Below, one piece after another: positions 1 to 11,500 of a DNA stretch of 64,000 nucleotides. This DNA comes from Ulvibacterium sp965248315. Lineage in GTDB: Bacteria > Bacteroidota > Bacteroidia > Flavobacteriales > Flavobacteriaceae. The DNA lies in the NCBI RefSeq assembly GCF_965248315.1, contig NZ_CBDFIX010000002.1:2666001-2730000 (forward strand). The letters run 5' to 3'. The position numbers and the translations under genes are program-made. The notes under the pieces were generated by a model. The model was not told the origin of the DNA. It saw nothing but the letters and a program-made list of their open reading frames with translations, and made no database searches. Each line of letters begins with the position of its first letter. Position 1 is the first letter of the stretch.

Positions 1-3000
1 CCCCCGTGCTTGCCGAGTACCAGGCAATGGTAAAACCCGGATTGGTCGGTTGCATGATCAGATCGCCGACTTTTGGGCTATTGGAACTACAGAATTCCTG
101 GTACCCGTCACCATTCAGTTCGGGAATACCCAGGTTTATACTCACGGCCAGACGACAAGTGTTTCCATCCTGAGCGGCATAATATACTCCTTCATCCACA
201 AGCACGGTGCTCAAAGGCAATTCCGTGGCATTGGAAAACGAATCGTGCCAGGTAATATTGGTACCTTCCACTACTACATTGGCAAGTGTTGGATTTTCGC
301 CTAGATCGAACGACTGGTATTCAGGGCCTTGAGGAGCACCCAGATCAAAAATAACCTCCAGGGCCGTTCGGGTCCCGGAACCATCATCGGCCCAGAGCAA
401 TGAGGGCAATTGTAACAATTCATCGGCTTCAAAATATCGTGTTCCCACAACCGGATCGCTATACCAAGTAACATTTACTGCCTGTGGGGCCACTAAATCG
501 GCAATTGTGGGCGAATTGGCGTCATCGGTATTGCAGAATACCTGTGTGGCAATATCGTAGCAGGTAGTGGTATAAGGATTGGTAGGTTTCCGATACACCC
601 GGATACCATCGATCAATACATATACCGGATATGAATTCGATGCATCGGTAGTTGTCGATGCTGCCCTAAATTGTAAAATCTCCTGAACATTGGCCGCTAC
701 GAATTCCAAGCGCTCCCTTTGCCATCTTGTAGCACTGACCTTTGAAACCATACGAGTAGAATTTTTAACCTCAGAACCTATGGCCAACTCCCAATACCCA
801 TAGGCCTCATCTATCATACGTGTATCCAATAGACGCGTCGCATTGGCTTGGTAAAATTCTACGATATAGGTGGCACCTTGTGTTAGGCCCGTTACGCTTG
901 TGGAGAAGGACTCCGTAGTACTGCCAGCACGTAAGGCGCCCACACAGGCACCACCATCGGGGGAATTATTAAAGTTGGTCTTTAAATAAGGATCACCGTT
1001 ATTGGTAAAAGGAGGTGAGAAGGTATCCGGGGTACCCTCTTCGACCGTCCATCCAAAGGCATCCAGATTTCCGTTTCTGGACTGTGGATCGGCACTGGTA
1101 GCCGTTTCGAAACTTCCGTCCGCTAGACCATCCAATATATTTGTACATACGGTTTGAGGGTCACAAAGACTACCGTTCGACGTCACCTCTGCACTTTGCT
1201 CCAAACCGTCCGAGTCCAACCAAATGATCTGTACCGTATTGTCCCCGACCTCTGTATTTGTTGAAAACATCGTGATTCCCGGCAAAGCGACTACCGTTCC
1301 CGATTGCGAAGTGCCCAAAACTTGCCAATTTACCGATACATTTTCGGCATTCGAGTTTTGAATCCTCCACTCCCTATTAACACTGGGTTCCCCCGAACAG
1401 AGAGCCGTTAGCACCAAAGGCTGTAAGGGAGGAATTATGAGCTCCACCAGAGTGATTCTTCTTCGGGTAAGCTCCAATACAGGAATGACATTATTAGAAG
1501 CCACAAACCAGTAATCGCCACTATCCTGGAGAGGATCAAAATCGGGAATGGTGTAGCTACTTCCTGTAACATCCGGTATCACCTCCCCGTCCTTGTACCA
1601 GATATAGCTATTATTGGGGCTCGATAAATCTATCGTTTTCAAGGTTATTGAATCATTTTCCAGCACGGAAATAGTTTCCCTACGGTCTACATCGGCTTGC
1701 GGATTATAGGTGAAATTATTCCCCAAAGTACTGTATGCCGGATATTCATCCTCAAAATCACTGAATACAAAGGCGTTGTTTTCTAGGGCTATCTCGGCCC
1801 CTGGAACGGTCAGATCTGGGATTAAAACGGGGATATCTCCACTGAAGGCATTATCGTTTAGCCGTACACTTCTCAGAACCGGGAGGTTGGTTATGGTAGT
1901 GGGTATGGTTCCAGAAAAGTTGTTGTTGTTCAGCCAGAACTCCTCCAATACCGTTAGATTGCCCAGGTCGGGCGAAATACTTCCCGAGAGTTCATTGTTG
2001 GAAACCTGTATCCTTGTTAGGGTACCTATGGTCCAAAGACCGACAGGGATACTTTGTCTTAACTTATTATCATTAAGGTCCAAGGTCTGTAGTTGCTGGA
2101 GATTGCCAATGGATGACGGAATCGGGCCCGAAAATCTATTGAATCCCAGATTTAATGTTACCAATGCGGAAGCACTTCCTAAGGACTCGGGAATCTGACC
2201 AACCAGGATATTGTTGTTCAAGACCAACGATTGTAATACTGAAAGATCACCTATGGCGGCTGGGATTTCACCAATAACGTTGTTACTACTTAGATTTAAG
2301 TTGATCAAATGCATCAATTGCCCAATGGTCGTGGGAATTTCTCCGCGTAATCCATTATCGGGCAGATCAACACCTATAACATGGGCCTCGTCATCCGTGG
2401 TTATTCCAAACCAATCGCAGACCGGGGCATCGGTATTCCATCCTGTGTTGGTTGTCCAGTTGGTGCCGCCCATGGCCTCAAATAGGTCTATCAAGGCCTG
2501 TCTTTCCAAGTCGGAGACCCCGCAGGCATCATCGGCATTGTTTAGCTGTACTGTAATCATTTCCCTTTCCAAGGTGAGTCCGGTGACGATACTGTTGGTT
2601 ACTGAAAAATGATATACCGCTTCATCATCGGCAGTAAGATCGGGCAAAACCAGCTCTTTGGAAGTAGCCTCCGGAATGATCAATCCATCCTTATACCATT
2701 GGTAGCTATTATTGGTGCTTGTTGGTACATCACTGGTCAGGGTTATGGAGGATCCCGGTTCTGAATTCAAGGTTTCCGACGTGTCGATCTTAGCTTGGGG
2801 TTGAAAGGAAAATCCGGTATCGAGTTGTGAGGTCAAAGCGGCAAAATCCGCTTCCATATCCTCAAAAAGATAGGCATTGTTCTCCAATGCCAAGGACTGC
2901 AGTTCGGTATTGGCCGTAAAAATAGTTGAGATATCCCCGCTCAGGGCGTTTTCTGAAACTATAACCGTTTCCAGGGAAGGCAAGGCTGAAAAAACATTGG

Positions 3001-6000
3001 GCAGGGCACCCTGCAATCCATTGTTGGGCAATATGATTTCCGTTACTGTATTATCGGTTACGGTAACACCGAACCAATCGCACACTAGCGAATTGGCATC
3101 ATTGATTGCCCAAGGTTGTAGAGATTGTGTCGTATTGCTCCAGTTAGGTCCGTTCGTGGCCGTATACAGGGCAATCAATGCCTGACGCTCCGTGGGAGAT
3201 ACGTCGCAGGAGGCGATCACATTTAGGGTTATGGGATGACGTTCCAATTCCAAACCGGGAATGTCCGTGTTCGTTACGGTAAAATGATAGGTTCCGGCAT
3301 CATCTTCCGCAGCATTTTCAATGAGAAGTTCATGTGTTATCGCATCATCAATAGGTACATCGTCCTTAAGCCATGTGAAGCTATTTTCCGGGACGGAGGA
3401 CAATTCGGTGGTCAAGGTAATGTTATTGCCCAGGGTAACTGATTTTGAAACTATTTCGTCCGTCTTTGCCTGTGGTGTATAGGTATAGCCCAAATCAAGA
3501 AATTGGGAGTACCCATTGTGTTTTGTTTGAAAGTCCGAAAAGACATAATGGTTGTTTTCAAAATTAAACCGTTCCAAGGCACCGTTCAGGGTTGCGGTGA
3601 TAAACATAGGGCCCTTCAGTTGATTATCGTTTATGATAACTTCCTGCAAGTTGCGCAGACCAACTATGCTCGAGGGCAATTCACCACTAAGGGTGTTGTG
3701 GCTCAAATTTAAACGTACCAAGCTGCCCATCAATTCTATTTCCCGGGGAACCTCACCGAACAGTCCATTGAAGGAAAGATTTAAATCGGTCAAGTTGGTT
3801 AAATTACAGAACGAAATGGGAATCTGGCTTTGCAGGTTATTATTGCTTAAATCCATTATAACCAGATTGGACAAGCTTCCTAAGGAGGTTGGGAGGAGTC
3901 CGGTAAGATTGTTATTGGGTAGTAATAGGTTTTCCAGTTCCAATATGGAGCCCAAGGAAGCCGGTATTTGGCCCAAAAGAGCATTATCACTTAGGTCCAA
4001 TAGTTTCATGTTGGGCAGATTGCCCATAGTTTCGGGTAATGTCCCGTTTACACCATTGGCCTGTAACTGCAAGGCGATTACCGTACCATTTTCCACGGTG
4101 ACCCCAAACCAATCACAAACGGGAATATTGCTATCCCAGGGCCGGTCGCCAGCCAAGGTATTGGTCCAGTTATCACCTTCGGTTGCGTTGTACAGGTCCA
4201 AGAGGGCCTGCTTTTCGGTTTCGGAGACCCCACAGGTATCGATTGGGGGGTCAATGGTCAGGGTAATATCGTTTCGCGTTAGGGTCAGGCCTGTGACAAC
4301 GCTGTTGGTGGTTTCAAAATAATAGGTCCCCGCATCGTTCGGGGTAGCATTTTCAATTTCATAATCCTTTGCCATGGCTCCAGGAATGGCCACTCCATCC
4401 TTAAACCATTGGTAGCTGTTATTGGGGCTGGAAAGGGTTGAACCAGTCAATGTGATACTCTCGTTTTCGGGGACTGAAAGGGTTTCTTCGGAATCTACCT
4501 TGGCTTGGGGGGAATACAGGTATTCCCCAAAACTTAGATAATCATTGTGCGCTGTTTCAAAATGGGAAAAAATAAAGTTGTTTGAGGAAATGTTAAAAAC
4601 AGATAGGCCCAATTGACTAAAGACAGATGGAATTTCTCCGGATAAATTATTGTTTTGAATTTGTAATCTATCCAAATTGGTAAGTGAGCTCAGTGATATT
4701 GGTAGATTTCCTGAAATTTGATTATCATTTAAATAAAGATTCAGCACTCCATTTAGCTGGCCTAATTCATCGGGAATAGCTCCTGAAAGTTGATTATTAT
4801 TTAGGCTTAATCTCTGGAGGTTTGTCAACTGGCCCAATTCTGGTGGAATGTTTCCTGACAACTGATTCCCCGAGAGAAATAAGTTGACCAGATTATTAAG
4901 CTGCCCCAACTGAGCGGGAATATTCCCCGTAATCTGGTTGTTACCGAGATAGAGTAACCTTAGACTGGATAATTGTCCCAACGCCACGGGTATAGGTCCC
5001 GATAACTGATTAGAGGTGAGTCTTAATTCCCTAAGATTCTGAAGCAGTCCCAATTCAGTCGGGATATCTCCTGCAAGCTCATTTCTTTCAATTCCCAAGT
5101 ACTCAAGATTTTGTAATTGGGAAAGACTTGTGGGTATGGTTCCCGTAAAATTGTTATTATTTAATGAAAGATGGGTTAGATTGGTCAAAGACCCCAGTTC
5201 TTGAGGTAGGGTGCCCAAGAGCTCGTTATTCCCTACATATATTCCCCTCAGGTTCACCAATTGCTCAATTTGTGTGGGAATTACACCGGTTAAATTATTA
5301 TTGGACAGGCTTACTTGTGTCACCTGGCCATCTTGCACAGTCACCCCAAACCATTCACAAACGGGTATGTTAGTATCCCAAGGTTGGTCGCCCGCCAAGG
5401 TGTTGGTCCAGTTATCTCCGTTGGCGCTATTGTATAGGTCCAAGAGTGCCTGTTTTTCGATTTCAGACACACCGCAGGTATCGATGGGAGGGTCGATGGT
5501 CAGGGCAATATCGTTACGGGTCAGGGTCAGGCCCGTGACAACGCTGTTGGTCGCCTCAAAATAATAGGTGCCCGCATCGTCCGGGGTGGCATTTTCAATT
5601 TCGTAATCCTTTGCCGTGGCTCCGGGGATGGCCACTCCATCCTTAAACCATTGGTAGCTGTTGTTAGGGCTGGAAAGAGAGGTTGTGGTTAATGTAATGC
5701 TCTCGTTTTCGGGGACTGAAAGGGTTTCTTCAGAATCTACCTTGGCTTGGGGGGAGTATATGAATTCCCCTAAATTGGTTTCGTAGATTGGATAGCCGGA
5801 TTCAAAATCTGAATATACAAACCTGTTGTCACCTATGTAAAATCTATCCAATTCCGTTAAAAGCGATATACTTGTAGGAACGGGCCCGGAAAGATCGTTG
5901 TTGGATAATAATAATTGGGAAATGCCTAAAATATTACCAATCTCACTTGGAATATTGCCTTCAAGTTGGTTGTTCTGTACATATAAACGAGTGAGATTAC

Positions 6001-8416
6001 TTAACAATCCCAATTCGATGGGTATATTTCCGGATAGTTGATTGTTATATAAAAATAATGTGCCGAGATTGGCCAAATTACCAAGTTCGGTAGGTATGGT
6101 TCCGGACAGTTCATTATTTTCAAGATTTAATGAGGTGAGATTTGACAACTGCCCTAATTCCCTAGGAATACTACCGGTTAACCGGTTAGTGTATAACCAA
6201 AGTTGTGATAGGTTTTCCAATGCTCCTATTTCGGCCGGTATTTCACCATTTAGATTATTAGCATGTAGATGAAGGGCTTGTAGAAAGGTCAATATCCCTA
6301 TGGATGATGGGATGTTCCCCGTTAAGTTGTTCGCATCCAAATCAATTCTAAATATCCGATTGTTTGAAACGGTCACTCCAAACCATTCGCAAACGGGGAT
6401 ATTGGTATCCCAAGGCCGGTTCCCTTCCAAGGTATTGGTCCAGTTATCACCGTCGGTGTTGTTGTACAGGTCCAAAAGGGCTTGTTTTTCGGTTTCGGAT
6501 ACACCACAGGGCGCCAGTTCCGAGGTAAGGGTCCAATTTCCCGAAGGCTCATTACATTGCTGTAGGGTTTCCGCTCCGGCATCCGCAAAACCATCATTAT
6601 TATCGTCCTGGTACCAAACCGTATCCGGATTATATAGAGCACCATCAGCACCAGGATCATCATTGCAATCGTTTAAAGGCAATGCGGTATTTACGTATTC
6701 CGCTCCTGGGGAACCGCAATTGGAAATTGTTGAAATGGCGTACCCGTCCCCATCCGCATCCAGATACCAATCTTCCGGGGTGTCAATTTCCGCTACTACT
6801 GCAGTCCTACTACTGGCATTACATTGGGTATTGGTATTATAACTTTCTGCATAATAGGTGGTCGTGGTGGATATACTCGGTGTTGTATAGTCTATGCCGG
6901 TCGCCAAAAGGGTTCCTCCCGTTGCCGAAGTATACCATCTTACAGTATTACCGTTGGTACCTGGCGAGGCCGTTAGCGTAAGTGTACCGTCGCCACAACG
7001 GGCTGAACCAGAGCCTGAAGCGATGCCCACAGTTGGGGATATGGTAGCGGTAATCGCCCTACGGGTCGATGCACCGCATCCCGTACTGCTATTATAACTT
7101 TGCGCATAGTAGGTGGTCGTTGCCGAAAGGGTAGGGGTCGTAAAGTTGTTGCCTGTAGAGAGCAAGGTGCCTCCACTGGCCGCGGAGTACCATCTTATGG
7201 TATTGCCATTGGTGCCTGGTGAGGCCGTCAACGTGAACGTACCGTTACCGCAACGGGCGGAACCGGAGCCGGAAGCGGTACCCACAGTAGAGGAAATGGT
7301 GGCAGTGACTGCCCTACGGGTCGATGCACCGCATCCCGTACCACTATTGTAGCTTTGCGCGTAGTAGGTGGTCGTCGCCGAAAGGGTGGGGGTAGTATAA
7401 CTATTACCTGTATGGAGCAGGGTACCTCCACTGGCGGCGGAGTACCATCGGACGGTATTTCCGTTGGAACCTGGCGAGGCCGTCAATGTAAGCCTCCCGT
7501 TGCCACAACGGTTTTTGTTGGATCCGGATGCCGTACCTGGCCTCGGATTTACGGTAATGGCAATTTTATTACTGAACAATTGTTGCGAACCACAAGAGAT
7601 AACCCTTCGCCGATACCATCTGGTAGCGGTCAGGACCGGAGGGTTGTACGTGAGTCCCGTGGCTCCGGGTATATCGGAATAGGAACCATTTTGAGAGGTG
7701 GCAATCTGCCATTGATAGCTATAGCTTGTACCTCCACTGGCCGAGGCCGTACTTCCAATAGTGCTTGGGTTGCCACCGGAACAGATGGTCTGGGCCCCTG
7801 AAATAGAACCTGATTTAAATGAGGATATTGAAGATACGGTTCTTGAGGAAGAGGATGAACTCCATACTCCCGTGGCATTGTTTCGGGCACGGAGGTAATA
7901 CCTACCTGGGGAGGTAACCAAATAATCCGAGTCTCGATTGTTTCTGCTGGTACCATTGGGATTGGTACCTTGCCAATACCATGATATGCCATTTGGAGCA
8001 TTTGCCCGTAGGGTTACGGTGCCACAGTTGTTGGAACTGATCGTTGGTGTAGAAGGGGTTGGTGGCGGGGTAGGACCTTCCTGAGTTATCCTAAAACCAC
8101 TTACCGTACCCCCATTTACCCGAATTTGAAAACTTGCGCTTCTGGAGACCGTAGTCCTTCCTACGGTAATCCTAAAGGATGTTGAGCTAGCTTTTGAGGT
8201 AGTTACCCAACTTTGTGCTGTAACTATACTAAGGCTACCACTACAATTTGAAGGTTTGTTGATGAATATCACCTGGGAACCTCCGTTTATGGGAAATGAA
8301 GTGTCCCCTGAAACGGTCAATCCAAAACATGTTGAGCCTTGTGCCCGTATAGAATCAACTTTGCCAAAGATTATTCCCAGGGCAAGTATTATAAAAAAGA
8401 AGTGCTTTTTTCTCAT
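1..8416 (-). CDS. Giant secreted LRR/Ig-like surface protein, C-terminus cut by window edge
   Basis: One frame stays open from the ATG at 8416 to the left edge, giving at least 2805 residues. I checked the frame at eight places along its length and it stays in phase. Order of parts: signal peptide (about 1-26, ending IRAQ); BACON-like domain (27-115) ending in a conserved ITQEG; Ig/PKD-like domain (about 200-293); three tandem 84-85-residue Ig-like repeats (294-547); two MopE-like metal-binding motifs (DADGDGY, DDNNDGF; 552-630); then, from residue 637, five modules of LRR cap (CGVSETEKQALLDLY type) plus plant-type LRRs (LSGxIPxELGxL) plus Ig-like domain (WFKDGVAIPG, DAGTYYF); a carbohydrate-binding-like region (about 2420-2620); and further Ig-like sequence. 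A GGAG lies 6 nt before the ATG. It is the last visible gene of a minus-strand run behind a T2SS-like operon. A role in adhesion or surface binding is inferred; a sorting domain, if any, lies outside the window. Confidence 0.85.
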   Translation of the reverse strand, partial: MRKKHFFFIILALGIIFGKVDSIRAQGSTCFGLTVSGDTSFPINGGSQVIFINKPSNCSGSLSIVTAQSWVTTSKASSTSFRITVGRTTVSRSASFQIRVNGGTVSGFRITQEGPTPPPTPSTPTISSNNCGTVTLRANAPNGISWYWQGTNPNGTSRNNRDSDYLVTSPGRYYLRARNNATGVWSSSSSSRTVSSISSFKSGSISGAQTICSGGNPSTIGSTASASGGTSYSYQWQIATSQNGSYSDIPGATGLTYNPPVLTATRWYRRRVISCGSQQLFSNKIAITVNPRPGTASGSNKNRCGNGRLTLTASPGSNGNTVRWYSAASGGTLLHTGNSYTTPTLSATTTYYAQSYNSGTGCGASTRRAVTATISSTVGTASGSGSARCGNGTFTLTASPGTNGNTIRWYSAASGGTLLSTGNNFTTPTLSATTTYYAQSYNSSTGCGASTRRAITATISPTVGIASGSGSARCGDGTLTLTASPGTNGNTVRWYTSATGGTLLATGIDYTTPSISTTTTYYAESYNTNTQCNASSRTAVVAEIDTPEDWYLDADGDGYAISTISNCGSPGAEYVNTALPLNDCNDDPGADGALYNPDTVWYQDDNNDGFADAGAETLQQCNEPSGNWTLTSELAPCGVSETEKQALLDLYNNTDGDNWTNTLEGNRPWDTNIPVCEWFGVTVSNNRIFRIDLDANNLTGNIPSSIGILTFLQALHLHANNLNGEIPAEIGALENLSQLWLYTNRLTGSIPRELGQLSNLTSLNLENNELSGTIPTELGNLANLGTLFLYNNQLSGNIPIELGLLSNLTRLYVQNNQLEGNIPSEIGNILGISQLLLSNNDLSGPVPTSISLLTELDRFYIGDNRFVYSDFESGYPIYETNLGEFIYSPQAKVDSEETLSVPENESITLTTTSLSSPNNSYQWFKDGVAIPGATAKDYEIENATPDDAGTYYFEATNSVVTGLTLTRNDIALTIDPPIDTCGVSEIEKQALLDLYNSANGDNWTNTLAGDQPWDTNIPVCEWFGVTVQDGQVTQVSLSNNNLTGVIPTQIEQLVNLRGIYVGNNELLGTLPQELGSLTNLTHLSLNNNNFTGTIPTSLSQLQNLEYLGIERNELAGDIPTELGLLQNLRELRLTSNQLSGPIPVALGQLSSLRLLYLGNNQITGNIPAQLGQLNNLVNLFLSGNQLSGNIPPELGQLTNLQRLSLNNNQLSGAIPDELGQLNGVLNLYLNDNQISGNLPISLSSLTNLDRLQIQNNNLSGEIPSVFSQLGLSVFNISSNNFIFSHFETAHNDYLSFGEYLYSPQAKVDSEETLSVPENESITLTGSTLSSPNNSYQWFKDGVAIPGAMAKDYEIENATPNDAGTYYFETTNSVVTGLTLTRNDITLTIDPPIDTCGVSETEKQALLDLYNATEGDNWTNTLAGDRPWDSNIPVCDWFGVTVENGTVIALQLQANGVNGTLPETMGNLPNMKLLDLSDNALLGQIPASLGSILELENLLLPNNNLTGLLPTSLGSLSNLVIMDLSNNNLQSQIPISFCNLTNLTDLNLSFNGLFGEVPREIELMGSLVRLNLSHNTLSGELPSSIVGLRNLQEVIINDNQLKGPMFITATLNGALERFNFENNHYVFSDFQTKHNGYSQFLDLGYTYTPQAKTDEIVSKSVTLGNNITLTTELSSVPENSFTWLKDDVPIDDAITHELLIENAAEDDAGTYHFTVTNTDIPGLELERHPITLNVIASCDVSPTERQALIALYTATNGPNWSNTTQSLQPWAINDANSLVCDWFGVTVTDNTVTEIILPNNGLQGALPNVFSALPSLETVIVSENALSGDISTIFTANTELQSLALENNAYLFEDMEADFAALTSQLDTGFSFQPQAKIDTSETLNSEPGSSITLTSDVPTSTNNSYQWYKDGLIIPEATSKELVLPDLTADDEAVYHFSVTNSIVTGLTLEREMITVQLNNADDACGVSDLERQALIDLFEAMGGTNWTTNTGWNTDAPVCDWFGITTDDEAHVIGVDLPDNGLRGEIPTTIGQLMHLINLNLSSNNVIGEIPAAIGDLSVLQSLVLNNNILVGQIPESLGSASALVTLNLGFNRFSGPIPSSIGNLQQLQTLDLNDNKLRQSIPVGLWTIGTLTRIQVSNNELSGSISPDLGNLTVLEEFWLNNNNFSGTIPTTITNLPVLRSVRLNDNAFSGDIPVLIPDLTVPGAEIALENNAFVFSDFEDEYPAYSTLGNNFTYNPQADVDRRETISVLENDSITLKTIDLSSPNNSYIWYKDGEVIPDVTGSSYTIPDFDPLQDSGDYWFVASNNVIPVLELTRRRITLVELIIPPLQPLVLTALCSGEPSVNREWRIQNSNAENVSVNWQVLGTSQSGTVVALPGITMFSTNTEVGDNTVQIIWLDSDGLEQSAEVTSNGSLCDPQTVCTNILDGLADGSFETATSADPQSRNGNLDAFGWTVEEGTPDTFSPPFTNNGDPYLKTNFNNSPDGGACVGALRAGSTTESFSTSVTGLTQGATYIVEFYQANATRLLDTRMIDEAYGYWELAIGSEVKNSTRMVSKVSATRWQRERLEFVAANVQEILQFRAASTTTDASNSYPVYVLIDGIRVYRKPTNPYTTTCYDIATQVFCNTDDANSPTIADLVAPQAVNVTWYSDPVVGTRYFEADELLQLPSLLWADDGSGTRTALEVIFDLGAPQGPEYQSFDLGENPTLANVVVEGTNITWHDSFSNATELPLSTVLVDEGVYYAAQDGNTCRLAVSINLGIPELNGDGYQEFCSSNSPKVGDLIMQPTNPGFTIAWYSASTG
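4100..4515 (-). repeat. Direct repeat copy A (Ig domain plus LRR cap), 1242 bp from copy B
   Basis: About 415 bp nearly identical to 5342-5757, at a constant offset of 1242 bp (414 codons). It covers the second Ig-like domain and the start of the third LRR module (cap motif and first repeat). The spacing is a whole number of codons, so recombination between the copies would delete or duplicate one LRR block in frame. Confidence 0.8.
5342..5757 (-). repeat. Direct repeat copy B (Ig domain plus LRR cap)
   Basis: Partner of the repeat at 4100-4515. Shared landmarks include tctcgttttcggggactg at 4459 and 5701. The LRR blocks that follow each copy are clearly different, so the conserved part is the Ig domain and LRR cap rather than the whole module. 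A weaker third copy of the cap segment lies around 6370-6530. Confidence 0.8.
6776..7537 (-). repeat. Three tandem 252-255 bp repeats (Ig-like domains)
   Basis: Inside the giant gene, three consecutive copies encode an 84-85-residue Ig-like domain, recognisable by the recurring motifs RCGNG, LTASPG, VRWYSAASGGTLL and TTTYYAQSYN. The two copies next to the 3' side share long DNA identity: the block beginning ctacgggtcgatgcaccg occurs at 7059 and again at 7314, exactly 255 bp apart. The third copy is more diverged and one codon shorter. Copy number could change by recombination without loss of frame. Confidence 0.9.
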
Positions 8417-8535
8417 AGTATTCTCCGTTTAGGGAACGTGTTGTATTTTTGTCATGACCAGCGGAAATGGCCTGCCGTTCAATTTTTGAGCCGTATTTTG
8501 GACTACGCTCCCTGTTGAATATCCACCCATCTTCA

Positions 8536-11500
8536 TTACTTCCTGGGCGTTTGGGGTACGTAATTGTTATAGTCCGTAAAAACGCCCTCGTTTTTGGTGT
8601 TTTGACACTTGTGCGAATCTACCTTTACATCGATATAGATATTTGGATAAGGCCCATTTCCAAGTGGGTTGCCCGTTACTCTGTTGATCAGTTTAAACTC
8701 GGCGGCGATCGTATAGGCGGACTGGCCGTTCTTTCTGGTCTTGTTTCTTCCGCCGACATCAAAGGCAACCAGTTTGGTGCCACTGGCATCCAGGGTAATC
8801 TCCCCGACATATTCACGGGGGGAGTTGATGTCCATGACGATTTCTCTATCGACCAGAACGGCCCAGTTAATACTTCTTTCCCCAGCTTGATAGTCCCTTT
8901 TGATTTCGATACGATAGGGGACGACTGCATGGGGTTTTCCACGCACTATGAAGCGCGATTGGACCCCCTGACAGTATTCCAATCGATTCCCGGGTTCATC
9001 GGCAGGTTGGTAGTCGAATCCCGTATGGTCGTTTTGGGTAATTACGGCATCGGTAAGAACCGGATAAAAATCATCGTCACAGGCATCGCCTACACCATCC
9101 CCGTCGTAGTCCAATTGGGGAAGTGGATTTGGAGTAAAGCGACAATTGTCAAAGGTGTCGTAAACCCCATCATTATCGGCGTCATTGTCCATTGGAGGTT
9201 CCCCAAGCAATTGTCGTTCCAGATATACCTCATCGCCCTTTCGTAGCACCAAGCTATTGCGTCCGGTATGGGAACGTGCGTCCGAAATGAACGCATTATC
9301 GCCTTGGTTGTCATCCAGGGTTTCCTGAAAATTGAAGTGGCCGTTCAGGGTATTTATCATATTGTAGTCATAATCCTCGAAGTTGTCCACACCCATATCC
9401 TGGTACTTGCTATTTGAGGCCACGGCGGTCGGTAAGGTATAGGCATAACCATATTGGGCAGAGGAATGCCTATTTAATGCATCGCGATTCTCCAACTCAA
9501 CTCCAAAAGGACTATACTGCGTCACCTCACTGGCGAATGTCCATTTTTGTTCCTCTTCAATATGTTGTTCGGTTACCGTACGTTCCCAAGTATCCCCGTT
9601 TAAACTGTAAAAGGGTTCGAATTCTTTGAAATAGCCTTCCTTCCTGGTATTGATCTTGTCCGAAATAGCGTTGGAAGCTTCTGTACGCTCAGTTAAATAG
9701 GCAAAGGACCTTTTGGCCCTCCATTCTCCTTTTACATTGTACAAAAACGGGTTAAAGCCTAGGCTCTCCAGCGGAATAGCAGCTAATTCCTCGGATGATG
9801 TGACGCTTTTGGGCAATACACTAAAGGGTCCTTCGCATTGACAATTCCACAGATCATCGTACTCTACGGCACTGGCATTGACAATTCTTAGATTGTCATC
9901 CCCATTGGTCGTAGCTTGTAGAATTAGGGTGGTATTTAGAAAATCGGTATAGGAATCACCGTTCTTTATTGGATTTTTCATTAAAGTGACGGACGCCATA
10001 TTGGCCATGTGTTGATTGCGATATCCTGAACGAACCACCTTAAATTCTACCGTTTCCGGAATGGTGAGATTATCTCTGGACGTACTTTCCCTATCCATAA
10101 GACGTACGTTGTTTCCACTAAACCCAATGACCCATAACCGCATTGGTTCGGATTCATCATTGCTGACCAAAAGCTCATCCCCAGGATGGAGATAGTCTTG
10201 CACGTTACCCCCAACAAGTGTAAAAGCCTCCCCGTTTTTTTGTAGGGTGCCGGTGAAACCGCTGTTTTTGGAAGCTTGTCCCATACCGGGATATGCCCAA
10301 TAAGCAGGGAAGTTGAAATTGTAATAGGCATCATTAAATTCGTTAACGGTACGCGTCAACAGGACCTGTCCCGTTTCCGCGTCCCAGGCCTCGTTGATCG
10401 TGGAAACTTGGGAACCCAAGTCGGTCGCAATTTTTTTCCTTAACTGTGCCGTAGTGTGAATCACTTTAGTGGTTATGGCGGAATGGGCCACGTTTTCAAT
10501 TTTTGAAAGTGACGGCGGGGCGGTAGGGACAACAACAGGGAAAGGCCCAATGAACAAGGTGACCACATTTAACTTTACCCCATTGGTTTCGGCCCTGGAG
10601 TAGCTTTCCCTAAAATCGGTGACCACATCGTAATCAACGCCGATATGTAGATTTGTTGTTACCTCACCTTTTCGATCAATTGTGGGCAATTTGTTATCCA
10701 AGCGGCTTTTGTTTTTCTCATCAACGCTGTATTCATATTCCAATGAGGAGATGAGTAGTTTTTCATTTTCGCTATCCGTTTCTGGCTCGTTTTTATCCGG
10801 TTCCCCAAAAACTTTTTGCATACGTACCTTCCCGTTCATATCATTGGTATGCACAACAAAGCCTTGGGATAGAGCATATTCACTTTTAATATTCACGGGA
10901 GCACCCAGCAGGCCCTTTACCAAATTCCTTAGAAATTCACCCTGATTGGTCGCATAGTTATTGGGGCTATCCAAGACCGTATGGTCCACCTGGGTAGGGA
11001 AATCCTTTGAGGTATAATGTTCGGTAACGACCTTGCCAGTAGCATGTCTATGGATATCCTCTTGATCACGTTCCAGATTCTGAACGGTTACACGGCTATA
11101 GGTAACCGTAGCGGATGGGAAAAATTGTTCGCCAAAAGGCTTTTCAATATAACTTACTTCCTTTGGTGCGACCAGACGATCCCCTTTATCAGTATTGTAA
11201 AAAGGTTCCACGAATGGATTTTCCTTGCTCATGTTGGGTTCATAGGTAGCCACCCCACTGGAAGAACCATCTTTAAGTGTGTATTCATAGGTTTGGCCGT
11301 ACTCCTTATCATAGCGTTCATCCCCCTCGGGTGCACCCACCATACGATGCCATTGATCCTTCATCACCAATTTTCTCACTCGGCTTCCGCCGCCCATTTT
11401 GTATTCCTTAGGAGTGGATAAACGAATCCATGATTTTTCGGGAATGAATTTTTGCCCGTTCAGATAGTTCAACTGTCTAAGCTTGGCATTTGGCCCCTTG

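Noticed and set aside
1710..4322. Several plus-strand open frames of 100-230 codons inside the LRR/Ig gene
   Set aside because: They lie opposite a continuous minus-strand frame with clear LRR and Ig motifs, and they repeat only because the gene repeats (for example a recurring TPNQSQTG segment).
8467..9246. Plus-strand frame of 259 codons
   Set aside because: It is antisense to the C-terminal part of the RHS-type gene, including the thrombospondin type 3 region, and shows no recognisable protein pattern.
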